Shown: piece after piece, positions 41,627 through 52,328 of the stretch
Layout of the letters: each line of letters begins with the position of its first letter
How positions within the stretch are numbered: position 1 is the first letter of the stretch
Source of the DNA: Mycobacterium bohemicum DSM 44277
GTDB taxonomy: Bacteria; Actinomycetota; Actinomycetes; Mycobacteriales; Mycobacteriaceae
Reading direction: 5' to 3'
DNA length: 64,000 nucleotides
Assembly (NCBI RefSeq): GCF_001053185.1
Contig: NZ_CSTD01000001.1
Span: forward strand, 2,063,009-2,127,008
Made by a program: the position numbers and the translations under genes
Notes under the pieces: generated by a model
Told to the model about the DNA's origin: nothing
The model's input: only the letters and a program-made list of their open reading frames with translations
Database searches by the model: none

Positions 41627-43591
41627 GTGGATCCGAACGGCAGCGGCGCCGGATCGAAGTCCCACGAGTCGAATTCGAATAACGGGTCCGGCCGTCAGCG
41701 CCTTGAACAGGTCGTCATCCGCTTCGCGGGGGACTCTGGGGACGGCATGCAGCTCACCGGCGACCGATTCACCTCGGAGGCGGCGCTTTTCGGCAACGAC
41801 CTCGCGACCCAGCCGAATTACCCCGCCGAAATCCGTGCCCCCGCAGGCACTTTGCCCGGGGTTTCGTCCTTCCAGATCCAAATCGCCGACCACGACATCC
41901 TGACGGCCGGGGACCGGCCCGACGTCCTGGTCGCGATGAACCCGGCCGCGCTCAAGTCAAACCTCGGCGACCTGCCGCGCGGCGGGATGGTGATCGCCAA
42001 CTCCGACGAGTTCACCAAGCGCAACCTGACCAAGGTCGGCTACGTCACCAATCCGCTCGAGTCCGATGAGTTGTCCGACTACGTCGTGCATTCCGTAGCC
42101 ATGACCACGCTGACGCTCGGCGCGGTCGAGGCGATCGGCGCCTCGAAGAAGGACGGCCAGCGCGCCAAGAACATGTTCGCCCTCGGGCTGCTGTCGTGGA
42201 TGTATGGCCGGCCGATCCAGACTTCCGAGCGGTTCATCAGGGAGAAGTTCGCCCGCAAACCCGACGTCGCCGAGGCTAACGTGCTGGCACTCAAGGCCGG
42301 CTGGAACTACGGCGAGACGACGGAGGCGTTCGGCACTACCTACGAGGTCAGCCGGGCGAAGCTGCCCGCCGGGGAGTACCGCCAGATCTCGGGCAACACC
42401 GCACTGGCCTACGGGATCGTCGCGGCGGGGCAGCTGGCCGGTATTCCGGTTGTGCTGGGCAGCTACCCGATCACGCCCGCGTCGGACATCCTGCACGAAC
42501 TGTCCAAGCACAAGAACTTCGACGTGATCACCTTCCAGGCCGAAGACGAGATTGGCGGCATCTGCGCGGCGCTCGGGGCGTCCTACGGCGGGGCGCTGGG
42601 CGTCACCAGCACGTCCGGGCCGGGTGTGTCGCTGAAATCCGAAGCGCTCGGCCTCGGGGTGATGACCGAACTGCCGCTGCTGGTCATCGACGTGCAGCGC
42701 GGCGGCCCCTCGACCGGCCTGCCCACCAAGACCGAGCAGGCCGACCTGCTTCAGGCGCTCTACGGCCGCAACGGCGAGTCGCCGGTGGCGGTGCTGGCGC
42801 CGCGGTCACCGGCCGACTGCTTCGAGACCGCACTGGAGGCGGTCCGCATCGCGGTCTCCTATCACACCCCGGTGATCCTGTTGTCCGACGGCGCGATCGC
42901 CAACGGCTCGGAGCCCTGGCGGATCCCGGACGTCGGCTCGCTGGCGCCCATCACGCACACCTTCGCCAAGCCGGACGAGCCCTTCCAGCCCTACAACCGC
43001 GACCCCGAGACGCTGGCCCGCCAGTTCGCCGTCCCGGGCACCCCCGGCCTGGAGCACCGCATCGGCGGCCTGGAAGCCGCGAACGGCTCGGGCAACATCT
43101 CCTACGAGCCGGTCAACCACGACCTGATGGTGCGGTTGCGCCAGGCCAAGATCGACGGCATCTCCGTGCCCGATCTGGAGGTCGACGACCCGACCGGGGA
43201 CGCCGAGCTGCTGCTGATCGGCTGGGGCAGCTCCTACGGCCCGATCGGGGAGGCCTGCCGGCGCGCCCGGCGCCGGGGCGTCAAGGTGGCCCACGCCCAC
43301 CTGCGCTATCTGAGCCCCTTCCCGGCGAACCTGGGCGACGTGCTGCGGCATTACCCGCAGGTGGTCGCCCCCGAAATGAACCTCGGTCAGCTGGCGTTTT
43401 TGCTGCGCGGCAAGTACTTGGTGGACGTGCAATCGGTCACGAAGGTCCAGGGTGTCTCCTTCCTCGCCGACGAAATCGGCCGGGTCATCCGGGCCGCGCT
43501 GGCCGGGTCGCTGGCCGACATCGAACAAGACAAGACAATGGTCGCCCGGATGTCGGCGGCAACGGTTGGAGCGGGAGCTAGCGAATCGTGA
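41627..43591 (+). CDS. korA: 2-oxoglutarate:ferredoxin oxidoreductase alpha subunit KorA
   Basis: A 654-residue fusion of the gamma and alpha parts of 2-oxoacid:ferredoxin oxidoreductases. The N-terminal gamma-like domain has VIRFAGDSGDGMQLTGDRF (28-46). The alpha part has GSYPITPASDILHELSKH (about 281-298), FQAEDEIGGICAALGASYGG and TSGPGVSLKSEALGLG. With KorB it forms a CoA- and thiamine-diphosphate-dependent alternative to 2-oxoglutarate dehydrogenase in the mycobacterial TCA cycle (established for Rv2455c-Rv2454c). GGAGGG stands seven bases before GTG 41627. Confidence 0.95.
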   Translation: MDPNGSGAGSKSHESNSNNGSGRQRLEQVVIRFAGDSGDGMQLTGDRFTSEAALFGNDLATQPNYPAEIRAPAGTLPGVSSFQIQIADHDILTAGDRPDVLVAMNPAALKSNLGDLPRGGMVIANSDEFTKRNLTKVGYVTNPLESDELSDYVVHSVAMTTLTLGAVEAIGASKKDGQRAKNMFALGLLSWMYGRPIQTSERFIREKFARKPDVAEANVLALKAGWNYGETTEAFGTTYEVSRAKLPAGEYRQISGNTALAYGIVAAGQLAGIPVVLGSYPITPASDILHELSKHKNFDVITFQAEDEIGGICAALGASYGGALGVTSTSGPGVSLKSEALGLGVMTELPLLVIDVQRGGPSTGLPTKTEQADLLQALYGRNGESPVAVLAPRSPADCFETALEAVRIAVSYHTPVILLSDGAIANGSEPWRIPDVGSLAPITHTFAKPDEPFQPYNRDPETLARQFAVPGTPGLEHRIGGLEAANGSGNISYEPVNHDLMVRLRQAKIDGISVPDLEVDDPTGDAELLLIGWGSSYGPIGEACRRARRRGVKVAHAHLRYLSPFPANLGDVLRHYPQVVAPEMNLGQLAFLLRGKYLVDVQSVTKVQGVSFLADEIGRVIRAALAGSLADIEQDKTMVARMSAATVGAGASES

Positions 43592-44679
43592 CTGACGTGA
43601 TGGGCAATTTGGTGGGCACGGACCTCGGCCTGGAGGCGAGGCTGACCAAAAACGACGGCGTGCCCACCACCGACCAGCCGCAGAAGGCCAAGGACTTCAC
43701 CAGCGACCAGGAGGTCCGCTGGTGCCCCGGCTGCGGTGACTACGTCATCCTCAACACGATCCGGAACTTCCTGCCCGAGCTCGGGTTACGGCGCGAGAAC
43801 ATCGTGTTCATCAGCGGCATCGGCTGTTCCAGCCGGTTCCCGTATTACCTGGAGACCTACGGGTTCCACTCGATCCACGGCCGCGCCCCGGCGATCGCGA
43901 CCGGCCTGGCGCTCGCCCGCGAGGACCTGTCGGTGTGGGTCGTGACCGGCGACGGCGACGCGTTGTCGATCGGCGGCAATCACCTGATCCACGCGCTGCG
44001 CCGCAACGTCAACATCACGATCCTGCTGTTCAACAACCGCATCTACGGCCTGACCAAGGGTCAGTACTCGCCGACGTCGGAGGTCGGCAAGGTGACCAAG
44101 TCGACGCCGATGGGGTCGCTGGACCACCCGTTCAACCCGGTGTCCCTGGCGCTGGGCGCCGAGGCGACGTTCGTCGGCCGCGCGCTGGACTCCGACCGCA
44201 ACGGCCTGTCCGAGGTGCTGCGTGCCGCGGCCGAGCACCGCGGTGCGGCGCTGGTCGAAATCCTGCAGGACTGCCCGATCTTCAACGACGGATCGTTCGA
44301 CGCGCTGCGCAAGGAGGGCGCCGAGGAGCGGTTGATCAACGTCCGCCACGGTGAGCCGATCGTGTTCGGCGCCAACGGTGAGTACTGCGTGGTCAGGTCG
44401 GGCTTCGGCCTGGATGTGGCCAAGACGGCCGACGTCGCCGTCGACGAGATCGTCGTGCACGACGCCCACGCGGACGACTCGGCCTACGCCTTCGCGCTCT
44501 CGCGCCTGTCGGACCAGAACCTCGAGCACACGGTGCTGGGGATCTTCCGCAACATCAACCGGCCCACCTACGACGACGCGGCGCGCTCCCAGGTCCACGC
44601 CGCCCAGGCGTCGCGCCCGTCGGACACCGCCGCGCTGCAGTCGCTGCTGCGTGGCCGCGACACCTGGACCGTCGACTGA
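43588..44679 (+). CDS. korB: 2-oxoglutarate:ferredoxin oxidoreductase beta subunit KorB
   Basis: A 363-residue beta subunit carrying thiamine diphosphate and an iron-sulphur cluster. [11 protein letters not shown] (about 45-55) supplies CxxC, and [12 protein letters not shown] adds a further Cys. The ThDP-binding motif is [22 protein letters not shown], followed by [19 protein letters not shown], which contacts the substrate. GTG 43588 overlaps the korA stop by GTGA, giving equal subunit synthesis. mobA starts one base after the stop codon. Confidence 0.96.
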   Translation: MTDVMGNLVGTDLGLEARLTKNDGVPTTDQPQKAKDFTSDQEVRWCPGCGDYVILNTIRNFLPELGLRRENIVFISGIGCSSRFPYYLETYGFHSIHGRAPAIATGLALAREDLSVWVVTGDGDALSIGGNHLIHALRRNVNITILLFNNRIYGLTKGQYSPTSEVGKVTKSTPMGSLDHPFNPVSLALGAEATFVGRALDSDRNGLSEVLRAAAEHRGAALVEILQDCPIFNDGSFDALRKEGAEERLINVRHGEPIVFGANGEYCVVRSGFGLDVAKTADVAVDEIVVHDAHADDSAYAFALSRLSDQNLEHTVLGIFRNINRPTYDDAARSQVHAAQASRPSDTAALQSLLRGRDTWTVD

Positions 44680-44680
44680 G

Positions 44681-45307
44681 ATGGCCGATTCGGTGCCCGA
44701 CGCAGCTGCACTGGCCGGGGCGATTCTCGCCGGCGGCGCCTCCCGGCGCATGGGTCGTGACAAGGCCGGCATGCCGATCCCCGGATCGTCGTCGGACGGT
44801 TCGGGTCCCACGACGATGGCCGAGCGCATGGTCGAGATCCTCAGCCAGCGCTGCGACCCCGTTTTCGTGATGGCCGCCCAGGGGCAGCCGCTCCCCGACC
44901 TGCGGGCCAAGATCATCCGCGACGAGTTGCGCGGCCTGGGACCCCTGCCGGCGACCGGGCGGGCCCTGCGGGCGGCCGCCGAGGCGGGCGCGCGGTACGC
45001 GTTCGTGTGCGCTGTGGACATGCCGTTCCTGGCCGTCGAGCTCATCGACGACCTCGCCCGCCGCGCGGTCGAGACCGGCGCGGAGGTGGTGCTGCCGTGG
45101 GACGGCCAGGACCACTACCTGGCCGCGGTCTACCGCACCGACCTGGCCGACCGCGTCGACGCGCTGGTCGCCGCCGGAGAGCGCAAGATGCGCACCCTGG
45201 TCGTCAGGTCGGACGCCCAACGCATCGTCACGCTGGACTCCGGGGCCTCGAGGTGGCTGACCAACGTCAACACCGAGGCGGACCTGCGCGCGCTGGTCGG
45301 GGCCTGA
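44681..45307 (+). CDS. mobA: Molybdenum cofactor guanylyltransferase MobA
   Basis: A 208-residue nucleotidyltransferase that attaches GMP to molybdopterin to make the bis-MGD precursor. The N-terminal motif is [20 protein letters not shown] (12-31, the LAGGxSxRMGxDK type). DMPFL (about 114-118) holds the metal-binding Asp. Near the C-terminus NVNTEADL is the family's terminal strand motif. The ATG at 44681 immediately follows korB, so it is probably co-transcribed. Confidence 0.92.
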   Translation: MADSVPDAAALAGAILAGGASRRMGRDKAGMPIPGSSSDGSGPTTMAERMVEILSQRCDPVFVMAAQGQPLPDLRAKIIRDELRGLGPLPATGRALRAAAEAGARYAFVCAVDMPFLAVELIDDLARRAVETGAEVVLPWDGQDHYLAAVYRTDLADRVDALVAAGERKMRTLVVRSDAQRIVTLDSGASRWLTNVNTEADLRALVGA

Positions 45308-45763
45308 AGCCGACCCGTCTCTTGCCGCGCCGACCGCGGGCGCGCTGAAGTTTCCCCGCTTTAATTTGCCTGTTCAGGGCTCCCCGTCTTGTCGTTATTT
45401 GTTGCTCAAATAATCGCTGGCCGCAAATTTCTGTTATTTGCCACACATTATTTTGCAAGTGTGATCCGAATGGCAGTGCGCAGCCTCTTTGGCGACCGAC
45501 CACTCGATCCGAGCGAACCGGAAGGCCACGGCCGGACGCCGTTTCTCGCCTGCGCTGGCCGTGGAACCAATTGCCTTGGGGGCAAGCATATTTCGTTGGA
45601 GTCAACAAATAATATTGGGCAACAACGGGTTTCGGTTGCGGGTGAAGACGGTCGCCGCGGTGGCGCGAATCGCGCGAATAGCGTTGTAGGCGAGAGTATT
45701 TCGCTGGCATACCGTCATCCCCGCAGGCGTGCGGCGGGGCGGATGAATCTGCGGCAGGAAACC

Positions 45764-45801
45764 GTGTCGCGGCTCACAAAATGTACGTGATTCGGCTCAC
45801 G
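45764..45801. promoter_or_regulatory. Two tandem CRP-like palindromes
   Basis: The downstream site CGTGA-TTCGGC-TCACG (45786-45801) is a perfect palindrome of the TGTGA-N6-TCACA class. The upstream site GTGT-CGCGGC-TCAC (45764-45777) has one mismatch between half-sites. The centres are 23 bases apart, about two helical turns. A CRP/FNR-family regulator is the likely binder. They lie about 400 bases before rpfE; in M. tuberculosis CRP (Rv3676) is known to regulate rpfA. Confidence 0.55.
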
Positions 45802-45825
45802 ATTGGATTCCTTTCGCGGGACTCG

Positions 45826-46761
<936 letters not shown>

Positions 46762-46776
46762 CCGACCGCCGTACAG

Positions 46777-46817
46777 CTACACGTGGTGCCGGGCTTTTGG
46801 CCCGGCACCACGTGTAG
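46777..46817 (+). terminator. 18-bp perfect hairpin after rpfE
   Basis: CTACACGTGGTGCCGGGC (46777-46794), loop TTTTG, and its exact complement (46800-46817) form a perfect 18-bp stem 15 bases after the rpfE stop. No U-tract follows. The stem contains CACGTG. It is the longest uninterrupted stem I found in the window. Confidence 0.8.
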
Positions 46818-46841
46818 CGGGGTCGGGTAGCGTCGAAACCC

Positions 46842-48098
46842 GTGACCGATACGCCGCGCGAATTCGACATTGTGCTGTACGGGGCCACCGGCTTCGTCGG
46901 CAAGCTCACCGCCGAGTACCTGGCGAATGCGGGGGGCGACGCGCGGATCGCGCTGGCCGGCCGGTCGACCGAGCGCCTGGGCGCCGTCCGCGACGCCCTG
47001 GGCGAGTCCGCGCGGTCCTGGCCCCTCGTCGCCGCCGACGCCGCCTCGCCGTCGACGCTGGGCGAGATGGCCGCCCGCACCCGGGTTGTCATCACGACGG
47101 TCGGCCCGTACACGCGCTACGGGCTGCCGCTGGTGGCCGCGTGCGCCGCCGCCGGCACCGACTACGCCGACCTGACCGGCGAGGCGCCGTTCATCCGCGA
47201 GAGCATCGACTCCTATCACAAGCAGGCCGCCGACACCGGCGCGCGCATCGTTCATTCTTGCGGGTTTGACTCCGTGCCTTCGGATTTGAGTGTGTACGCG
47301 CTCTACCGGGCGGCCCGCGACGACGGCGCCGGCGAGTTGCTGGCGACCGACTTCGTGGTGCGTTCCTTCTCGGGCGGGGTATCCGGCGGTACCGTCGCGT
47401 CGATGCTCGAGGTGTTGGACGCCGCCTCCGGCGATCCGGAGATCCGGCGCCAGCTTGCCGACCCGTACACGTTGAGTACCGATCGCGCCGCCGAACCGGA
47501 ACTCGGGCGCCAGCCCGATCTGCCGCTGCGCCGTGGTCGCCAGATCGCGCCGGAACTGGCCGGTGATTGGACTGCCGGATTCATGATGGCGCCGGTGAAC
47601 ACGCGAATTGTGCGCCGCAGCAACGCATTACTTGACTGGGCTTATGGCCGGCAGTTCCGCTACACCGAAAGCATGAGCCTGGGATCCTCCCCGCTGGCGC
47701 CCCTGGCATCGGCCGTCGTCGGCGGGGTCGGCAACGCAACGTTCGGATTGGGCAGCCGCTACTTCCGGGTGCTGCCGCGCCGCCTGGTGGAGCGGGTCGT
47801 CCCCAAGCCGGGCACCGGTCCCAGCGAGCGGACCCGCGAGCGCGGCTACTACCGCATCGAGACCTACACCACCACGTCGACCGGTGCCCGCTACGTGGCC
47901 CGCATGGAACAGCGGGGCGACCCCGGCTACAAGGCGACCTCGGTGCTGCTGGGCGAGTCCGGCCTTGCGCTCGCGCTGGACCGCGACAAGCTAACCGACC
48001 TGCGCGGCGTGCTGACCCCCGCGGCCGCGATGGGGGACGCGCTGCTGGAGCGATTCCGGGCCGCCGGTGTCACCCTGAAGACCGAACGGTTGACCTGA
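46842..48098 (+). CDS. Saccharopine dehydrogenase-like / trans-acting enoyl reductase family protein (Rv2449c-like)
   Basis: 418 residues. The N-terminal NAD(P) Rossmann motif is FDIVLYGATGFVGKLTAEYLA (8-28), with ITTVGPYTRYGLPLVAACAAAGTDYADLTGE (about 84-114) and ARIVHSCGFDSVPSDL (130-145) typical of this family, which includes the trans-acting enoyl reductase of phthiocerol synthesis (Rv2953). No lipid gene cluster is near, so its substrate is unknown. GTG 46842 starts it. A weak C-terminal hydrophobic segment may associate with membrane. Confidence 0.85.
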   Translation: MTDTPREFDIVLYGATGFVGKLTAEYLANAGGDARIALAGRSTERLGAVRDALGESARSWPLVAADAASPSTLGEMAARTRVVITTVGPYTRYGLPLVAACAAAGTDYADLTGEAPFIRESIDSYHKQAADTGARIVHSCGFDSVPSDLSVYALYRAARDDGAGELLATDFVVRSFSGGVSGGTVASMLEVLDAASGDPEIRRQLADPYTLSTDRAAEPELGRQPDLPLRRGRQIAPELAGDWTAGFMMAPVNTRIVRRSNALLDWAYGRQFRYTESMSLGSSPLAPLASAVVGGVGNATFGLGSRYFRVLPRRLVERVVPKPGTGPSERTRERGYYRIETYTTTSTGARYVARMEQRGDPGYKATSVLLGESGLALALDRDKLTDLRGVLTPAAAMGDALLERFRAAGVTLKTERLT

Positions 48099-48191
48099 CC
48101 GGCGTTCCCAGAATTCTGTCGGCCGGGGCCTTATTGCACTAGTGTCTAGTTGCTTCGCGCACAACTCGACTTCCTGGGAAGGAACCCTCCG

Positions 48192-48773
48192 ATGGCCGCC
48201 CTGGATGAGCTCTACGCACAGATTCCCGCCTCCGAAATCGCCGGCCGGCTCGGCGCCGACGAAGCCGAGGTCGACAATGCCATTCGCACGCTCGTGCCGG
48301 TGCTCCTGACCGGCCTGCAGCACAACAGCCAAGACCCCGAGCACGCCGGCCAGATCGAATCCGCCGCGAGCGCGCACGCCGCGCGGGGCCTGCTCGACGC
48401 GAGCCCCGGTCAGGCGGCCGAGGGTGACGGGCACCAGGCCGTTGCGACTCTGTTCGGCGGAAACGACACCGATCAGGTGGCCGCGGCGCTGGCCGAAGGG
48501 GGTGCGGGCAATGGCGAGCTGCTCAGGAAGTTGCTGCCGATCCTGCTCCCGATCGTGTTGGCATATGTGGGTAAGCAGCTCGAGTCCCGGGGCGGAGCGC
48601 CGCGGACGACGACGGCGCAGAAGCCGGGCGGGAGCCTGGGCGAAATTCTGGGCGGAATCCTCGGCGGCGGCTCGACCGACAAGTCACTGGGCGGCATCCT
48701 CGGCAGCGTGCTGGGCGGCAAGGGCGGTGGGCTGGGCGACATCCTCGGCGGCCTGCTCAGCGGCAAAAAGTAG
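48192..48773 (+). CDS. DUF937 domain protein
   Basis: 193 residues. The N-terminal helical part LDELYAQIPASEIAGRLGADEAEV (4-27) and HGLQ-like TLVPVLLTGLQHNSQDPEHAGQIESA (about 35-60) fit DUF937 (YidB-like). The middle contains LLRKLLPILLPIVLAYVGKQL, possibly membrane-associating. The tail is a run of Gly/Leu repeats (GGSLGEILGGILGGG, then LGGILGSVLGGKGGG). The ATG at 48192 follows GGAAGGAA. Function is unknown; the next gene encodes a lectin-LysM protein. Confidence 0.8.
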   Translation: MAALDELYAQIPASEIAGRLGADEAEVDNAIRTLVPVLLTGLQHNSQDPEHAGQIESAASAHAARGLLDASPGQAAEGDGHQAVATLFGGNDTDQVAAALAEGGAGNGELLRKLLPILLPIVLAYVGKQLESRGGAPRTTTAQKPGGSLGEILGGILGGGSTDKSLGGILGSVLGGKGGGLGDILGGLLSGKK

Positions 48774-48931
48774 TGCCGCTCGCGCCCAGTGTTCATTCGC
48801 CGGCCGCTTGATGGGTTGAGTCGTGAAGGGGCACGCTCAGGCTCAACCACGATCATCGGGCCGCACCGCCGCTGCGGGCACCGGCACCCGCCCCGGTCAA
48901 TCCGGCCGGACCACGTTACGAGAGGAATTCG

Positions 48932-49552
48932 ATGTCAGACACGCTTAACCAAGGCCAGAAGCTCGAGCGGGGAGAGTCGCTCGTCTCCAAGAACGGGGCC
49001 TACACCCTGACGCTGCAGGACGACGGCAACCTGGTGCTGGCGTCTGGTGGCCAGGCTATCTGGGCCACCGGCACCGACGGCCAAGGTGTGGTGCGCGCTG
49101 AACTGCAGGCCGACGGCAACTTCGTCGTCTACACCGCGGACAAACCGGTGTGGCACAGCAACACCGAGGGCAGGAAGAACCCCAAGCTCGTGCTCCAGGA
49201 CGATCGCAACCTGGTGCTGTACGCCGACGGCGGCGCGGCCTGGTCGACGAAGACCGAAACCTCTGAGCCCCCGCCATCGCCGGCCGCCGAGGCCGAACCG
49301 GAACCCGAGCTGGAGTCGGCTTCGGAGACCAATTCGGAGACCAATCCGGAACCCGACCCCGAACCGGCGGCCGAGGCCGGCGCGGAGCAGGAGCCGGCCG
49401 CAAGGACGTACACCGTCGAAGCGGGTGACACGCTGTGGGACATCGCGGAGCGCTTCTACGGCGACGGCGGCAGGTACCAGGCGATCGCCGACGCAAGCGG
49501 TGTTTTAAACCCCGACTTGATTCAGCCGGGACAAGTCCTCACCATTCCCTGA
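48932..49552 (+). CDS. Bulb-type mannose-binding lectin with C-terminal LysM domain
   Basis: 206 residues. The N-terminal B-lectin domain has three QxDxNxVxY-type sugar sites: LQDDGNLVL (28-36), LQADGNFVVY (58-67) and LQDDRNLVLY (88-97), the first ending Ala in place of Tyr. A Pro/Glu linker (about 110-157) with EPEPELESASETNSETNPEP leads to one LysM domain, YTVEAGDTLWDIAERFYGDGG (from about 160). LysM binds peptidoglycan, so the protein could link the wall to mannose glycans. A related LysM lectin is known from M. smegmatis. No signal peptide is visible. GAGAGGAA precedes the ATG. Confidence 0.88.
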   Translation: MSDTLNQGQKLERGESLVSKNGAYTLTLQDDGNLVLASGGQAIWATGTDGQGVVRAELQADGNFVVYTADKPVWHSNTEGRKNPKLVLQDDRNLVLYADGGAAWSTKTETSEPPPSPAAEAEPEPELESASETNSETNPEPDPEPAAEAGAEQEPAARTYTVEAGDTLWDIAERFYGDGGRYQAIADASGVLNPDLIQPGQVLTIP

Positions 49553-49673
49553 CCGGGGCCCATCCCCTGGGCACGGCCGTCGGCAAGCTGCCCGGCTGAC
49601 GACGGCCGGCGGGCCGCCGGCTGCGCGTTCGGGCACTTAACGAGGCGCGGTCTGGGCTCCCTAGAATTGACCG

Positions 49674-52328
49674 GTGACCGCCAGCCGCTCTGCCGCCGAC
49701 CTGCCCAAGACCTGGGATCCCGGCGCCATCGAGGACGCGATCTACCAGCGATGGGTGGACGCGGGCTACTTCACGGCCGATCCCACCAGTCCCAAGCCCG
49801 CCTACTCGATCGTCCTGCCGCCGCCGAACGTGACCGGCAGCCTGCACATGGGCCACGCGCTCGAACACACCATGATGGACGCCCTGACCCGCCGCAAGCG
49901 GATGCAGGGCTACGAGGTGCTGTGGCAGCCGGGGATGGACCACGCGGGCATCGCTACGCAGAGCGTGGTGGAAAAACAGCTCGCGGTCGACGGAAAGACC
50001 AAGGAGGACTTCGGCCGGGAGTTGTTCGTCGGCAAGGTCTGGGACTGGAAGCGTGAGTCCGGCGGTGCCATCAGCGGCCAGATGCGCCGGCTCGGCGACG
50101 GGGTCGACTGGAGCCGCGACCGGTTCACCATGGACGAGGGCCTGTCGCGTGCGGTGCGCACCATCTTCAAGCGGCTCTACGACGCCGGGCTGATCTATCG
50201 CGCCGAGCGGCTGGTCAACTGGTCGCCGATCCTGCAGACGGCGATCTCGGACCTCGAGGTCAACTACGTCGACGTCGAGGGCGAGCTGGTGTCGTTCCGC
50301 TACGGCTCGCTGGACGATTCGCAACCCCACATCGTGGTCGCCACCACCCGCGTCGAAACGATGCTGGGCGACACCGCCATCGCGGTGCACCCCGACGACG
50401 AGCGCTATCGCCACCTGGTGGGCACCACCTTGCCGCACCCCTTCATCGACCGCCAGATGGTTATCGTCGCCGACGAGCATGTCGATCCCGAATTCGGCAC
50501 CGGCGCAGTCAAAGTCACGCCGGCGCACGATCCCAACGACTTCGAGATCGGTCTGCGTCACCGGCTGCCGATGATCTCGATCATGGACACCAAGGGCCGG
50601 ATCGTGGACACCGGAACGCAATTCGACGGCATGGACCGCTTCGAGGCCCGGGTCGCGGTGCGCGAGGCCCTGGCCGCGCAGGGCCGGATCGTCGAGGAGA
50701 AGCGCCCCTATCTGCACAGTGTGGGGCACTCCGAGCGCAGCGGCGAGCCGATCGAGCCGCGGCTCTCGCTGCAGTGGTGGGTTCGGGTGGAGTCGCTGGC
50801 CAAGGCCGCCGGCGACGCGGTGCGCAACGGCGAGACGGTGATTCACCCGGCCAGCCTGGAACCGCGCTGGTTCGCCTGGGTCGACGACATGCACGACTGG
50901 TGCATCTCGCGCCAACTGTGGTGGGGCCACCGCATCCCGATCTGGTACTCACCCGACGGCGAACAGGTGTGTGTCGGGCCGGACGAGACGCCGCCGGAGG
51001 GCTGGGAGCAGGATCCCGACGTGCTCGACACCTGGTTCTCCTCGGCGCTGTGGCCGTTTTCCACGCTGGGCTGGCCGTCGCAGACCGTGGAACTGGAAAA
51101 GTTCTATCCCACAAGCGTTCTGGTCACCGGCTACGACATCCTGTTCTTCTGGGTCGCGCGGATGATGATGTTCGGCACCTTCGTCGGCGGCGACGACGCC
51201 ATCACCCTCGGCGGCCGGCGCGGGCCGCAGGTTCCCTTCACCGACGTCTTCCTGCACGGCCTGATCCGTGACGAAAATGGCCGCAAGATGAGCAAGTCCA
51301 AGGGCAACGTCATCGACCCCCTGGACTGGGTGGAGACGTTCGGGGCCGACGCGCTGCGGTTCACGCTGGCCCGCGGCGCCAGCCCGGGTGGCGACCTGTC
51401 CGTCGGCGAGGACGCCGTCCGCGCGTCGCGCAACTTTGTGACCAAGCTGTTCAACGCGACCCGCTTCGCGCTGCTCAACGGCGCCGCGCCCCAACCACTT
51501 CCGCCGGCCGGCGAACTGACCGACGCCGACCGGTGGATCCTGGGACGGCTGGAAGAGGTTCGCGCCGAAGTCGATTCGGCCTTCGACGGCTACGAGTTCG
51601 GCCGGGCCTGCGAGGCGCTCTACCACTTCGCCTGGGATGAATTCTGCGACTGGTACGTCGAATTGGCCAAGACGCAGCTCGCCGACGGGATCGACCACAC
51701 CACCGCCGTGCTGGCCGCGGTGCTCGACGTCCTGCTGCGACTGCTGCACCCCGTCATCCCGTTCGTCAGCGAGTCGCTGTGGCAGGCCCTGACGGACCGG
51801 GAGTCGCTGGTGATCGCCGACTGGCCGAGTCCCTCGGGCGTGACGCTGGATCCCGTTGCGGTGCAACGGATCGCCGACATGCAGAAGCTGGTCACCGAGG
51901 TCCGTCGCTTCCGCAGCGACCAGGGCCTGGCCGACCGGCAGAAGGTGCCGGCGCGGTTGTCCGGCGTCGAACAGGCCGACCTGGGCGGCCAGGTCAGCGC
52001 CGTCACGTCGCTGGCGTGGCTCACCGCGCCGGGTGCCGACTTCCGGTCGTCGGTCTCGTTGGAGGTGCGGCTCGGTCCCACGGCGGACAGCACCGTCGTG
52101 GTCGAACTGGACACGTCGGGCACCATCGACGTCGCCGCCGAGCGGCGCCGACTGGAAAAGGATCTGGCGGCGGCCCGCAAGGAACTCGACTCGACGGCGG
52201 CCAAGCTGGCCAACGCCGACTTTCTGGCCAAGGCCCCGGAACAGGTCGTCGCCAAGATCCGCGACCGGCAGCGGCTCGCGCAAGAGGAGACCGACCGGAT
52301 CGCGGCCAGGCTGGCTGCGCTGCAATGA
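49674..52328 (+). CDS. valS: Valyl-tRNA synthetase
   Basis: An 884-residue class I synthetase that charges tRNA-Val and edits misactivated Thr. The HIGH motif reads HMGHA in [17 protein letters not shown] (about 50-66). The editing domain includes [24 protein letters not shown] is in [17 protein letters not shown] (about 538-554). The C-terminal coiled-coil arm has [26 protein letters not shown] 49674 is the start. Its stop is inside the folC ATGA, a coupling conserved in mycobacteria. Confidence 0.97.
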   Translation: MTASRSAADLPKTWDPGAIEDAIYQRWVDAGYFTADPTSPKPAYSIVLPPPNVTGSLHMGHALEHTMMDALTRRKRMQGYEVLWQPGMDHAGIATQSVVEKQLAVDGKTKEDFGRELFVGKVWDWKRESGGAISGQMRRLGDGVDWSRDRFTMDEGLSRAVRTIFKRLYDAGLIYRAERLVNWSPILQTAISDLEVNYVDVEGELVSFRYGSLDDSQPHIVVATTRVETMLGDTAIAVHPDDERYRHLVGTTLPHPFIDRQMVIVADEHVDPEFGTGAVKVTPAHDPNDFEIGLRHRLPMISIMDTKGRIVDTGTQFDGMDRFEARVAVREALAAQGRIVEEKRPYLHSVGHSERSGEPIEPRLSLQWWVRVESLAKAAGDAVRNGETVIHPASLEPRWFAWVDDMHDWCISRQLWWGHRIPIWYSPDGEQVCVGPDETPPEGWEQDPDVLDTWFSSALWPFSTLGWPSQTVELEKFYPTSVLVTGYDILFFWVARMMMFGTFVGGDDAITLGGRRGPQVPFTDVFLHGLIRDENGRKMSKSKGNVIDPLDWVETFGADALRFTLARGASPGGDLSVGEDAVRASRNFVTKLFNATRFALLNGAAPQPLPPAGELTDADRWILGRLEEVRAEVDSAFDGYEFGRACEALYHFAWDEFCDWYVELAKTQLADGIDHTTAVLAAVLDVLLRLLHPVIPFVSESLWQALTDRESLVIADWPSPSGVTLDPVAVQRIADMQKLVTEVRRFRSDQGLADRQKVPARLSGVEQADLGGQVSAVTSLAWLTAPGADFRSSVSLEVRLGPTADSTVVVELDTSGTIDVAAERRRLEKDLAAARKELDSTAAKLANADFLAKAPEQVVAKIRDRQRLAQEETDRIAARLAALQ

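Noticed and set aside
45389..45790. Possible 133-residue gene upstream of rpfE
   Set aside because: No ribosome-binding site, no recognisable domain, and mixed composition crossing the AT-rich patch and CRP-like sites.
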